Shown here in pieces: positions 45,926 to 57,834 of a stretch of 64,000 nt of DNA. The position numbers and the translations under genes are program-made. The notes below the pieces were generated by a model. It did not search any database. It was not told the DNA's origin and saw nothing but the letters and a program-made list of their open reading frames with translations. Source of the stretch: Symsagittifera roscoffensis (lineage: Eukaryota; Xenacoelomorpha; Acoela; Convolutidae); contig NC_087069.1 in the NCBI RefSeq assembly GCF_963678635.1, forward strand, positions 50,113,892 through 50,177,891, read 5' to 3'. Within the stretch, counting starts at the first letter, position 1, and each line of letters begins with the position of its first letter.

Positions 45926-46690
45926 TTCCTAGTGACGAGGGTCAATGAAAGGGTGAACTAACCAGACTGCGAGACTTCTTGATGGAAAGAGGGATAGTGG
46001 AGGTCTCGATGCCTGTTTATGACCCAAACAGGGGCAAGGTGAGCCCAAGGCAGTTATATGCCATCCTACACGTGGTCTTCGCAGAAACGGAGATAATGGT
46101 ACATCTGCACAAGAAATACTACCAATGAGTATCGCCTGAGTCGGGTACATGGGGGTCTCAAATTGGGTAGAAGTGGGTCTCAAGTTGGGTATAAGGGAAT
46201 CTCAAGTTAGGTATTGGGGCACGGAACAGGTGAAAGGATCTTAAAACGTGATTGGCATGACAATTAAATTTTAGAAAATTGACGGTGCTAAAACATAAAA
46301 TGAACCTGCATGCTCTTAAAAAACTTCCAATTGAATTATTTTAGTAGAACGATTGGAGGGATAAGGTTTTAACTACAATAATGAAGGGGGGTTTTAGCTT
46401 CGGAACATAGCATCTTGGTCTAAAAATTGAATTTTTTTTTCAGATTGATTTGGTAAGTCAAGTTGACGACCCAACTATACTCAATTGAAAGAGAAAAGAA
46501 GGTCTTGAACAAATTCACGATCAGAAACATTTGCAAAAGATATTTCTCGAGTACGCAAGTTGGTACGTTAATGCACGAGTTGGTACGGTAATACACAAGT
46601 TGTTGCGGTAATACACAGGTTGGTACGGTACGGTAAAACAGAAGTTGGTTCGTCGCATCTTGAAGAATTGAATGAGAGGCTACAGTTGAG
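45926..46690 (+). repeat. Non-coding stretch with 20-base repeats, copy 1
   Basis: Duplicated at 50,249-50,967. Near 46,145-46,215 GTCTCAAGTTGGGTA-type units repeat; near 46,552-46,650 CAAGTTGGTACGGTAATACA repeats four times. A T run followed by CAG at 46,432-46,443 looks like a splice acceptor, so the third region may be expressed by splicing, as some LTR elements do. Confidence 0.7.
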
Positions 46691-46712
46691 AAATCGTGAG
46701 AGTTCAGGTTGA

Positions 46713-48334
46713 GTGGAGTTACCCCCGACTTGGAGGGAGCAGCCGGTCAGGAATGTGGTGATCGCAAGTTATAAGAAGAACACGGAGGGCAGATATCACA
46801 GGCACAACCGCATGGATGGGAACGCGGGGCAACAGATGTTGAATCAGATGTTGACCCTGGTGGTCGCGATCAAGTCAGAGATGCCTTGTGAAACAAAGTT
46901 ACTGCTTTTCGCAGGAATGAACGACAACCTGCATGCGACTGGATATATTGAGCAGCTCAAAGGCGATGAGCCTACGCCAAAGAAGTTCTGGGAGGCTATC
47001 CAGACGTTGTTTGCCGCGATTAACGAGGTGCAGGAAAACGTCAGCTCCCGATTTGGACCTAAGACAAGAGTGGTATTCACGACGTCCCCCGGGTACGCGA
47101 GCATGCCTCATGCTCTGCAGTTCGTATATGCTATTTTATTCTTAATAGCCGAAGGGAACGCATGGCGGATCCTGACGGCAGCTCCCAATCGAGAGTTGGA
47201 ACACACGAACTTGAGACTTCGCAAATCAAAACTGGCGGCGGCGTGGGCGGACGTATCCCACGCGTTGAGGGTCTTCTATGAATTAGCAGATATCCTCATT
47301 GTATTTGATGAAATTCATTTTGCTAGAGATCTCGAATTTCGCCAGACAACTCAAGCTCAGTCCGGCAATAGGGGATGACCACCCAATAATAAGTCACTTG
47401 ACAGCCTGTGGTTCCGAAGTATGGACTTGAGCATCACGAGCTCCACCAGCAAGTCAACGAGAGAAAGAATGTGGCTGCGAGTGAGAAACAATTGGAGGCG
47501 ATGGTGTACCGACTAACACAAGAGAGAGGCAGGTGGCCGTTCCTAACACCAAGGCTGGAAAATGCCACGGACAAGACAAGGGAGAACGCCCCACCTCTTG
47601 TGAAACAGATCTGGGGATTTCTTGAGGAACAGCTGGAGGTAGCCGAGAGTAGGGAGATGACGGTGGCCAGGTTCGTCACGGCTGCAAACGAGGTCACCAT
47701 CGCGGGATTGTGGAGGGAGAACGCAAAGGGCGAGCTAAGGACGAGAAAGGATCACGAGATCCTGAAATTCTTGAGTCCTAGTTGGGAAAATGAATTCATG
47801 ACTGGAGTGTTTCGTGCAAAAGAAACACTTTTCGGGGCCTTTGTGCAGGAACTATTAAGCATGCCCATAAGCCTTTTGCTGGCCCTGTACCTAGTTTACT
47901 CGAGGTACCTGTTTAACATGGGTCCAGCGTATATGTTCAGTCGGGGTGTAGAGACAATACGAATTGATGGGTATCTGGCACTGGTGCTCCTGACCCATGG
48001 TGAACTGATGTCATTTCATCGGTTGATGAAATATGGGGAGCCCCTGTAGATGGGGAAGACCCCTTCGAGTATAGACACCTACTCGTACAAATGTGCTGCG
48101 GGACTGAAGACGCTGCTGGTGGAGTATCTCCTGATGCAGAATCGGCATATGACCGGCGAGGAGAAGAACCCGAACACGAGAGATGAGTGGAGGGAGGTGA
48201 ATGGTGGCAGACCTCTACTGACGGACCTATGCCTGGCAATGAGATCCGACCCAGTGGGAATAATGAGGGGGCTGGAGGAGGTCGTAACTTGTATTAACGG
48301 CCAGCGGTCACCTACGCATTTCCGGATCCTCTAG
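46713..48334 (+). mobile_element. Third coding region of the gypsy element, copy 1 (fossil)
   Basis: Encodes stretches such as NVVIASYKKNTEGRYHRHNR, ETKLLLFAGMNDNLHATGYI and VVFTTSPGYASMPHALQFVY, then a helix-rich part (ERKNVAASEKQLEAMVYRLT). The first about 130 bases match 51,998-52,115 of copy 2. AGMND resembles the GxND block of SGNH hydrolases but is weak alone. From memory, related proteins accompany coral gypsy elements; function unknown. Confidence 0.6.
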
Positions 48335-48455
48335 TGGCGGCTTACCGCAACTCTGTGGTACACTTGAGCTTAATAAGTGTGTTGGGTGTGACGGCGCTTA
48401 ACTGATGTCGACAAGAGGTGCTGAAAGCACAAATGAGTAACACGGTGCTCTCTAG
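48335..48455. other. Junction between the two gypsy copies
   Basis: About 120 bases without recognisable content link the third region of copy 1 to a second copy that begins inside integrase. Confidence 0.5.
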
Positions 48456-48578
48456 GAAAGTGAAAGACCCAAGGAAGATGAACTTCCCACTCAAACCCAT
48501 TGAGTGCTCGGAATTTAACGAGGTTGTGCAGATAGACCATCAAAAAAAGTCAGACAACGGCAAAGCCTTCGTGGGGGA

Positions 48579-50248
48579 TTGACAAAAGAATTGATAAAGA
48601 GGTCACACCTTGCTCAGGGACACTCAACGACCCACCATCCTCAGACCAACGGGTTGGTAGAGAGACCGAATAGAACGTTGGTGAACATGCTGAGGGCATA
48701 CTGCTCAAGATACATGACGGACTGGGATAAATATCTGCCGCAAGTCGTAGGGGCGTTCCACAGTATACAACACTCCACAACGGGTATCAGTCCTTTCATG
48801 ATGTTAACGGGCAGGGAGAGAGCAATGCCTCTGACATTCTTTTACCCAGAAAACGGAGCTAAAAAGTCGTCGCCCCAAGCGTACGTGAAAGAAGCGATCA
48901 GGAGACAGCAGGAACTAAGCGAGCTCTGCAGGAGGAACACTGCGCAAGCACAAATGAGACAGCGCAAGAAATATGATGAAAAGATATTACAAGCGAAACC
49001 ATATGAAGTGGCCCAGTACGTGTGGGTCTTCCAGAATGTCATACCGCCCAAGGGGACAAAAAAACTACCTAAGAAATGTAGAGGACCATTCATAATAACG
49101 GAAGTACACCAACAAGGACGGTTCTACCGCTTGAGTACGGGGCGAGCAGCGCATTATGAAAATCTGAAGCCTCATGTCCCATCCCCAGAGCACTGGTGTG
49201 TACCACAGGACACAGAGGGACTTGAGTACCTACTGGTGGAGCCAGCGTGTGAGGTAAACAAAAAAGGCACCAGAGAGAAAAATGATGGCAACGAGGACCT
49301 GAGTTTAGATGACAATGAAAAGATAGAAGCGGACTCTGAGGCGGAATCCTTTTTGGACGATGACTGGAACGATCCGGAGCAGGGCGAGGTGCCAAAGTGG
49401 ACGGAACCAGACTTGCCAATACCAGCGGGGACTAGGAGTGGCAATCGCAAACGGACAGGCATGAGGTACAACAGGTACGGAGATGACTTCTTGATTGATA
49501 AGATACAGCCCGATGAATTAAGCGAAGAGCTACTAAGTGTGGACGAACTAGCAGCCGACGATGAATGGCAAATTATCAATGGTAGTGAACACTACCCAAA
49601 GGAAGACTACTCGGCAGCAGAACAAGAGACGGAACTGGAACAGAGCGAGATAGAGAGGAAGGTCAAAACGAACTTGAGGATACTGGAGTGGATGCGCGAT
49701 GTCAAGAATGGAAGCGGGGAAGAGCAAAGCATCCAACAAGTCGACGTGTCAGCGGGAAAACACATGAAAACGGAGTATCCCCTCTTCGGCTGGACAGCAA
49801 CAGACAGGCCGCTCGAGATTCCACCAGATAATTTAGACCCAGCATCATCGACGGAGACGTCGATAAATAATTTTGTCCTGGGAGTGGGGTAGGACCTACC
49901 CACATCGAAAATTTGATGATAAAGAAAATCAGGGAAGTTAGAGAAACGAGCGAACTGGAACTGGATGGGGAGGAGGCTGAGCCTACCATAGGACGGAATT
50001 TCAAAACGAAGTTTGAAATGCTCAACGAATACTCGGTTAACTTCTTGATAACGGACAACGACTTCATTCTGTCAGACAGGACTAGCGCGATCTGTGTAAC
50101 GGCGGACATGAACTTCAAATCAAGACTAGAAGCCGACTTCAAGAGAGAATACCAGAACGTAGAGTTTCTATTCAGACAGAGACCGGGGCTGGGAGGAATG
50201 GCTGCGCTTCCCACATCAGTAGCACAAGTCCCAGGCAAATACCTGTGA
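48579..50248 (+). mobile_element. Integrase and acidic tail, copy 2 (fossil)
   Basis: Holds the longest open stretch in the window (437 codons from 48,579). Landmarks are THHPQTNGLVERPNRTLVNM of the integrase core, PQVVGAFHSIQHSTTGISPF, RGPFIITEVHQQGRFYRLST of the C-terminal domain, then an acidic tail (SLDDNEKIEADSEAE). It lacks the zinc-binding part of integrase. Confidence 0.85.
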
Positions 50249-50967
50249 CGAGGGTCAATGAAAGAAACACGATAGATCCTGAACACATGAAGTTAGCACT
50301 AACCAGACTGCGAGAATTCATGATGGAAAGAGGGATAGTGGAGGTCTCGATGCCTGTTTATGACCCAAACAGGGGCAAGGTGAGCCCAAGGCAGTTATAT
50401 GCCATCCTACACGTGTTATTCGCAGAAACGGAGATAATGGTACATCTGCACACGAAATACTACTTGAGTATCGCCTGAGTCGGGTACATGGGGGTATCAA
50501 GTTGGGTAGAAGGGCGTCTCAAGTTGGGAATAAGGGAATCTCAAGTTATGTATTGGGGCACGGAACAGGTAAAAGGATCTTAAAACGCGATTGGCATGAC
50601 ATTTAAATTTTAGAGAATTGACGGTGCTAAAACATAAAATCAACCTACATGCTCCTAAAAAACCTCCAATTGAGATATTTTAGTAGAACGATTGGAGGGA
50701 TAAGGTTTTTACTACAATAATGAAGGGGGAGTTTTATGTTAGGAACATAACATCTTAGTCTAAAAATTGAATTTTTTTTTCAGATTGATTTGGTAAGTCA
50801 AGTTGACGACCCAACTATACTCAATTTAAAGAGAAAAGACGGTCTTGAACAAATTCACGATCAGCAACATTTGCAAAAGATATTTCTCAAGTAATCAAGT
50901 TGGTACGGTAATGCACAAGTTGGTACGGTAATACACAAGTTGGTACGGTACGGTAAAACACAAGTTG
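50249..50967 (+). repeat. Non-coding stretch with 20-base repeats, copy 2
   Basis: Direct copy of 45,926-46,655, including the T run plus CAG (50,771-50,783) and three to four CAAGTTGGTACGGTAAT units at 50,893-50,967. Confidence 0.75.
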
Positions 50968-52560
50968 GTTAGTGCGCAAGATCATCTAGAGATTGTAAGA
51001 ATGGCAGATCGATTCTGGAAGCCCATGCCCGCGGCTCTAAAGAGGCCCACGCTTGATGAATTATACAGACGCTTGAGGGACCTGGATTACACCCAAGTGG
51101 ATGAGAGTATGGCAGTGATGCTGAACGCCATCCTCCAACTAGAAGAGCAAGTCGAATGCAGGGAGTCTGCAACAGAAGCTGTTTTGATGGTCGGCTACAC
51201 CACAGATGGCATATCCAACCAAGAACAGACAGAATTCGACTTGGCGAGGAATCCCGACCTGAGCAACAACACTGAGTACGGCGCGGGGGAGTTCCCATTA
51301 CCAACCAGACCATCGGCAAAGTCTGCGGGCCAATCCACAAGCAAGCCACTTTCCATGACGCGAGCGCAGCAAACGGAGGAGGCGTACCCTGACCTAAGTA
51401 ATCTGAAAAGGGAACTCGAGAGGGCCTAAAGGGAAATGAACAAAGCGAATCTTGACCGGGATAGCGCGAAACTCGAGAGGAATCAAGCGAATTTGGAGAG
51501 AGATCAGCCGATCATTGAGAGGGACAAAGCGCGGCGTGACCCTGATATGTTGAAAGCCGAGTACCAGCAAGAACAAAGGATGCGAGAGAACGAGGCGATT
51601 TGCGAGCAACTGAAATCTGAAATCGGAGCTTGAGAAGATCCAGCGGCGACAACGGGAGCTCGACAGGCAGAAGGGAGCCAGGACCACAGAGCGAGCTGCT
51701 GCAGGCTCGAGGCCAGAGTCACGTATGGAGGTGGATGAGTTTTCCAGGTCAAAGGGACGATTTAACCTAGACCGCGCGGCTCAAGAGCACATGAACAAGG
51801 GCCTGGATGTATGGATACCGACCGAATAAACGTCCTCCCTGCGTGGTTTGGAAACGCAACCGATACGCCCCTTGATGGATGGACGTAGCACTGCCGGGGT
51901 ATACCCCGAGCTCAACCCCGAGCGGCAGCCAGGTGAGAGGGAGCTCGTCGCGTCTTGAAGAATTGAATGAGAGGCTACAGTTGAGAAATCGTGAGAGTCC
52001 AGCCAGAGTGGAGTTACCCCCGACTTGAAAAGAGCAGCCGGTCGGGAATGTGGTGATCGCAAGTTATAAGAAGAACACGGAGGGCAGATATCACAGGCAC
52101 AACCGCATGGATTGGTACGCGGCGCAACGAGCGAGAAGGGATTGCTTCCAGGACGCAGCTTGGGTGGAATACCATACACAGCCATGGATGCCGGAGGGTG
52201 CGGTCCACCTAATCATAGGAGAGAGCCTGCTGCGGGTGCTGACCCGGATCTAGTCGCATTAACAGACTGGAATCTTGAGTTTCTCTGGAGCCGCAATGCC
52301 GCAGATATTGGCATCACTCGAGATACTAGGGATGGCAAGAATGTATACGGTGAATCTAATGATAGGGACCAATGACAGCTCTAGAAGCAGCCGGACTAGA
52401 TTACTGGGTTCCGCGCCGATGGAGGCCGAGGAAGCAGCGTCACCAACACCCCAAAGTTCGGCAGTGTCCTCGGTGGTAGTGGTAGAGAGCAAGAGAGTGG
52501 AGACACCGGCGGAGACAAGCCGGACGAGATAACTGGAGAAGGTAAAGGAGCTGGACCTGG
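50968..52560 (+). mobile_element. Third coding region, copy 2, with SGNH-like motifs (fossil)
   Basis: The first part encodes a helical N-terminal segment (MADRFWKPMPAALKRPTLDE) and a long coiled coil with repeats of LERDQ/AKLERNQANLERDQ type. The second part encodes KKNTEGRYHRHNRM, VHLIIGESLLRVL and YTVNLMIGTNDSSRSS. The GESL and GTND stretches, about 45 residues apart, match the spacing and form of blocks I and III of SGNH/GDSL hydrolases. The rest runs into the N gap. Role in the element unknown. Confidence 0.6.
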
Positions 52561-52578
52561 AGGACCTGGTGTGTAGAC

Positions 52579-52778
52579 NNNNNNNNNNNNNNNNNNNNNN
52601 NNNNNNNNNNNNNNNNNNNNNNNNNNNNNNNNNNNNNNNNNNNNNNNNNNNNNNNNNNNNNNNNNNNNNNNNNNNNNNNNNNNNNNNNNNNNNNNNNNNN
52701 NNNNNNNNNNNNNNNNNNNNNNNNNNNNNNNNNNNNNNNNNNNNNNNNNNNNNNNNNNNNNNNNNNNNNNNNNNNNNN
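52579..52778. other. Assembly gap (200 N)
   Basis: Exactly 200 N. It separates the gypsy block from AT-rich DNA of different character, so the right end of the gypsy element is hidden. Confidence 0.98.
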
Positions 52779-52868
52779 GCTTGTCCTGCGTCATTTCGCT
52801 CAACTGAAGATGTTTCAGTGTGACGGCGTTGATTACATCGAAGGGTTCGAGATGAGGATGGGCGATTT
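52779..52868 (-). pseudogene. Short coding-like island shared with 9.9 kb
   Basis: Minus strand reads PHLEPFDVINAVTLKHLQLS then EMTQDK before the gap. The last about 30 bases match 9,897-9,926. Too short to assign; possibly the edge of the minus-strand retroelement that includes the env-like fossil. Confidence 0.4.
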
Positions 52869-53164
52869 ATTAAATATTGAGTTGAGGTGTTGGGTCTTTT
52901 TTTCTTTTTTGCTTCATAGGGTACTGCACGGGTAGCGGCCTTGCGAGTAGATGATGGGAATGACTCGGAGGTTAAAGTAGAGTGAGATAATTGGTGAATT
53001 GTAAGTAGACTTTTAGTGTTGTGGATTTGCTTTTGATTATTTTGAAAATGTCAAGATCGTGCTCAAGCTGGTAATCAGTAATGGGCTAGGAACAACAGCA
53101 AGATGAGAAAGAATGGGGGTAGCGTCTGTTTGGGAAGAGTTGGAAGTGGAATTTCTAACAGAAG
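52869..53164. other. No supported gene
   Basis: AT-rich linking stretch. Confidence 0.4.
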
Positions 53165-54830
53165 TTATTGGTTGAAAAGATGGTTGTAAAAATTTAGTGG
53201 AATTGGCTCGGAATCCAAAAACTCGTCGGGTGTGTCAACTGTGGGATTATTTGAATTTGAGTTAATGTCAAATGCAGTTTGGATTGAGTCGTCAGAGCTC
53301 AGGTGTGGTGAGTTGAATGAAAAACTGGGGCTAAAAGAAGGAAGGGGAGAAAGGTTGAGCACAAATATGAATACAAGATATTGTTGTCGTGGAAATTGAA
53401 CGAGTAGGAAAGAGAACGCTTGTCGATCAAATCTCTTGGCTCATTGTGGGCTAATAGGATGACTGTTCTAAGAACGAAAGTTTAACGTGTGTGGTTGTTT
53501 TATGATTAGTTCAAATATTTCATCACTGTTTTTTGGCTGAAATGCAAAATGTGATCTGGAGCTTAGTTTTATATCGTTATTTTGATACACGCGTTGTGCT
53601 ACAGAGAATGTATATCTATAGTTTTGTGGTATTATTTGTAAGGGGGTGATGATTTGATAACTTGTGTAAATGTGATGCTGCAAACGTAAATGTGCTGTGA
53701 ACATGTGTATATGTAATGTGAAAATTCTAAGACTCATGCGAAAATTATTTTCGCTACGCTGGCATGTCTGTTGACTTAGGTGAGTATTGTGCATGTGTTA
53801 CAGGTTCCTCTACGTAGTGAGAACCGAAATCCTATATATCATAAGCATTGCGTGAAAGATAGTCAATCATTCTAATATGTAGTGTGGTCATCCCAGAAAA
53901 GATAGGATTTCAAATTTATGTGTGAAAAGGTGAAGAAATTGATTGGTGAAATGTCTTGTGGGCGGTTATTTTCTCCATTTAGGTAACTGCAAGCTTTAAT
54001 GTCCGTAAAATATCCATCATGATTTTGTCTTTAAATATCGGAGAAACCGTCTTATTCAGCAAGTTTTTGGAGATTTTATTCAAATTTTTGTCCTTAGATA
54101 GTGTCCGTTTTTGTTAGTAGTTCTTGAATTGATGTGTACCGATGGGTTGTTCTATAGCCGAATTGAGTATGTTCCTACAGAATTTAAGCCTATATATGGA
54201 CTATAGGCTATAGCTCTGACGCTTTTGGTTGAAAATTTCTATAAGTGACATTAAAGTGGGGTATGGTGTTAAAAGTATCATTTATTTTCGTTTGGATTAA
54301 GTTGTACGACATTGTAGCTATACATGAGACAGTTGTATGAAAAAAATGATGTTCCTCGTGATAGTGTGTCTACAAAATATACTTTAGTTTCATAAAACAT
54401 GGCTATCTTTTCTAGCAAGTTCTGTCTTCAAATAAATATAGTGAAGAGAAATTCTTAGTTCATGTGTAATACCAAAGGATGTTTCGTTCGTAATCAATAA
54501 AATTTGATCAATTTCCTGGTAATAGGTATCATGCATTGGGTTTTTTAGAACAGCTAAAGCCAATATATTGTAAATTTTTGTTCGATTAAGTTCTCGTAAG
54601 TTGTGTAATGTTTCTAGTTCGGAGAGTGACTTTTCTTGAAAAATTCCACTTATAGTATAGTCAAGTTTCATGTCAAGATGAACATCGTAGTGAGTTGCGC
54701 CAAAATGTTTATTATTCCTAAGTGATAATTCTTGGAAAGGTGTACCAACACGATTTTATGGCAGTAGGTTTCCTGCAAGGTTTCCATTTTCTTGTTGTAA
54801 ATGTGACTGGTTTATAAGGTTTCAGGATAA
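53165..54830 (-). mobile_element. Env-like third ORF of an LTR element (fossil)
   Basis: Islands of protein-like sequence on minus are NNKHFGATHYDVHLDMKLDY, then SLSELETLHNLRELNRTKIY (about 54,700-54,570), then KVYFVDTLSRGTSF and NVVQLNPNENK (about 54,380-54,280), and a Ser/Asn/Pro-rich tail near 53,362-53,165 (VDTPDEFLDSEPIPLNFY). From memory this order matches env-like proteins of some invertebrate LTR elements (receptor-type ectodomain with an ELxLLHN-type block, a VDP/VDTxTR block, then a cytoplasmic tail). No gag or pol was recognised beside it. It is broken, with many breaks, and old. Confidence 0.4.
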
Positions 54831-57548
54831 AACAGAAAGAGTGTTAAATTATTTTGTACCCCTTCTACGATTTTTATGGACTTGGATTGATCGTTTTCTA
54901 GCAGGATGTAATTGATCAAAATTCACAAAAGGTAATTTATTGAATGCATGCTGTTTGATCAGTTACACCCTGATGGAAAATGATCAAATCCAAATCCATA
55001 TGAAAACAAACAAGGGTTAGAAAATAATTTAACATAATTTGAAACTTATCAGAATTCTGAAACAGAATTAGCATGTAAAAATCCAAAGTCGCTTTTTCGT
55101 TTCCAATTGATACCATAAAGATGCTTTCGTACACCAAGCAAACTGAGATGTTGGTTTGAACTCTTTGAGAGGAAGAAATGTGTATCTCACAGCATGTCCA
55201 TTTTATATATTCCTAATTTTGCATTTTTTTGTTTTCAAAACAGTCAATATCCAAGAGAACTAGATTCATGATGTTAAGTAATTTCGCTGAAGATATCAAT
55301 CAGAACGACTAACAATCGAACAATGCATTTTTTGTTGAAATAAAAACTTGAATATATAAACAGAATAGCACCTGCGAAATGCACCTGACCAAGAAAACGA
55401 AAACCAGGAAGTCTAAGTAACACAAAACAAAAGACAAGTCCCTCATGCTTAGTAGACTTCACAGATCCAGCTGCATCATGTATAATGCATAACTCTGAAA
55501 TTGTTGGACTTTGCAAAGAAGTAATTTATTGGGAATTTCTGTATCCAATTATGCCACCGAAAGAAATTTTTGGTCCATTTCTTTCAAATTTATGTTCGGG
55601 TCCAAAACAAAACAGTTACGAAGAAAGCAGTTTTTTCATTTTTTTGATAAAAGTCATGCTTTATAAAATCAAAGTTTCTGAGATTTTTATTGACTTTCTG
55701 AACGTTCAATTTCTACAGAGCATTCGTTAATAATGTTACAGGTTTCTTCGAATGTTTTTACATAACACAAAGACGAGGGGATAAAACCAACCAGTTTATC
55801 ATACTCCCTTTTTTCTCACTGAAAATTTCTGATTGTTTTCTTTACTACGATACTCTATAAGATCTGAAAAATAACTTAACAATTTTGTGTGTCCGTTATG
55901 CAAAGTCCACTCAATTTGAGAATTTATGTTTCTGTATCTAAATATTGCAATTTTGTTGATTTTTGAGGTTCCATAATTTCCATTTTTCTTAATCTTCAAA
56001 ACCAGTTTTCTGCAAAAATCATATTCCAATTTTTACTGCTCAGCTCAAAAAAACTTAAAAAATGAAGCAAGAAGGTTGAACTTTTGAGTTACTTGACTAG
56101 AATAACATCACTCAACAAAACTATTGTACAATGCAGTTCTTAACAAATACAAAGTCTCCCAAGAGTTCGTTCAAAGTATACTTGACATAGGCAACTTGGT
56201 GCAAAACTTCGTTCTCCTTTGCAATGAAGAAACGAATCTGAAGGTAGGGTGGCTTGTTCACATTGTACTTCCTTGTTGTGACACACACCTATATCTTTTT
56301 GTATGTTGCTATGTCATACACCGCATGACAGTTCGCAAGTTTCTGATCCATGGAGCAAATTCAATATTGTTGGGACGGATATCTTTTTTGACCATAATTT
56401 TGAGAGCAGAGCTAACTGATTAGTAGAAGAGATTTGGAAACAATGGTAATTGGAAATTCACAGAGATTCAGAGAGATGTATAGTTGACTCACAATACATT
56501 TCAAACAAGGTATTATTACCTTTTTTGGTATAGTGACTATGAGATGATCCAAAAATGGTCATTGCGTAAGTCCTAGAACTACTATATAAGCAATTCATTG
56601 TATATATAAATCAATCGTCGCTGATGGCATCTGCTATGTGTCCAACAATCCCCGCTTTTAATCGGAATATATTTGAATATCTCTGCCTCAAAAAAAACTT
56701 TAAGAAAATTTCATTGTTACTCAAGACGACTGTGTATCTAACCACTCATCATCTTGCTCATTGGACAATTTCAAGATTCACTTAGCATTGATTGGATCAT
56801 CTCTCGATTGAATTTTATAACGATTAGATAAATATCGTTTCAATTACAAAATAATTAGCTGTATTTATTTTTTGTACTAATACAAAAAATAGTCCAATAT
56901 TTTTGCATCAAGAGATGAATTTTCAATCAATTGAAACGAGCAGTCGAACACAACTTAAAATGCAGACTACCGGAAAAATTTTCCAAGTGTTGCAAAGAAA
57001 CGCCTGCTGCAAAAATGTTCGAAAGACTTCATCTCAGATCTATCCAGAAGCTTGCGTTGACCCAGAAATTTTTCGATCAGCTTCTTTGGAAGTTATTAAA
57101 AAAGTCAAAACCCAAAAAAATGAGTCTCATTTTTTAAATTTTTTTGATTGTTTCTTTGATACTTAAGAATCTGTAATGGTGATCTTGTCAATTGTTGTAT
57201 TAATAATTGATTATTGTTTATAAAAATCTTGCCAACGTTTTTTTTTTCAACGTTTGAGTTCAAGTAGTTTTAAGCAAGTGTGCAAAAATGAACTCAGAAT
57301 TTTTTTTAGAAGATGCAAAAATTATAAAGTTTATGCAATCTTTTTTTGTTGATTTTTAAAAGAGGTATATAAAAATACTTTTTTTTCTCTTATGCATATG
57401 CGGAAAACGTAAATTTTTTAAAAAAAATTAATAATTTTTTGCTTGGAAAATTTCAACATTGATGACTTCGAGTGCTTTTCACTATCGTAAAACAATATTT
57501 TCCTGATATTTTCAATCAAGATACATGCAAAACAATTGGAATAAAGAG
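54831..57548. other. Long AT-rich stretch, no supported gene
   Basis: Several frames of 60-100 codons exist on both strands (for example 54,937-55,137 minus, 55,485-55,730 plus, 56,124-56,423 plus, 56,903-57,166 plus). None has a convincing start, splice context or family match. Some may be exons of the minus-strand gene ending at 57,549, but nothing shows it. Confidence 0.4.
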
Positions 57549-57834
57549 TCAGGAACCTCGAGAAGAGCTCTTCATTAAATGTTCTTCAATCTGTGACATT
57601 ATCTTCATCGTTCCAAGCTGATTCTCTGTGATGGTAACCTGTAACTGGTGATATTCACTGAAGTCTCTCTGAAGTCTGATATTCACTGAAATGACTTCAA
57701 ATATTGGGAGGTTTGGGACATCAATTTGAACCAAGAAAAACCGAGAGACTAACTCGCGCACCTTGATTGTCACCATTTCTGGCACACACTCGACCAAAAA
57801 CGTAAAATTGTTATACGGAACCGAGAAGGCAAAA
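57549..57834 (-). CDS. Candidate terminal host exon, unrecognised
   Basis: On minus, a pyrimidine-rich acceptor (TTTCAGCTTTTTTCTCAG) ends at 57,835. From there the frame stays open for 94 codons to TGA at 57,549. The protein begins FAFSVPYNNFTFLVECVPEM and includes VRELVSRFFLVQIDVPNLPI and FSEYHQLQVTITENQLGTMK. The alternating hydrophobic pattern suggests beta strands followed by a helix. No domain is recognised and no upstream exon was identified with confidence; a weak TATA-like ATAAATG lies about 200 bases upstream. Confidence 0.45.

Larger units (their letters stand above)
37614..48334 (+). mobile_element. Ty3/gypsy element with a third coding region (fossil), copy 1
   Basis: The order on plus is gag with two zinc knuckles, aspartic protease, reverse transcriptase, RNase H, integrase, acidic tail, a non-coding stretch with 20-base repeats, then a third coding region. 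It is GC-richer than the host DNA. From memory, the pol and third-region proteins resemble those annotated in octocorals and stony corals. All the main parts are present, but the element is broken, with about ten breaks, and I could not define its LTRs. Moderately old. A second copy of its 3' half follows from 48,456. Confidence 0.9.
48456..52578 (+). mobile_element. Ty3/gypsy element copy 2, 3' half only (fossil)
   Basis: Starts within the integrase (GTGAAAGACCCAAGGAAGAT matches 44,001) and repeats the order integrase, acidic tail, non-coding stretch, third region, ending at the N gap. Compared with copy 1 it carries about 980 extra bases of third-region coding (50,968-51,945). 5'-truncated and broken, with a handful of breaks, but better preserved than copy 1 across the integrase tail. 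Confidence 0.9.
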
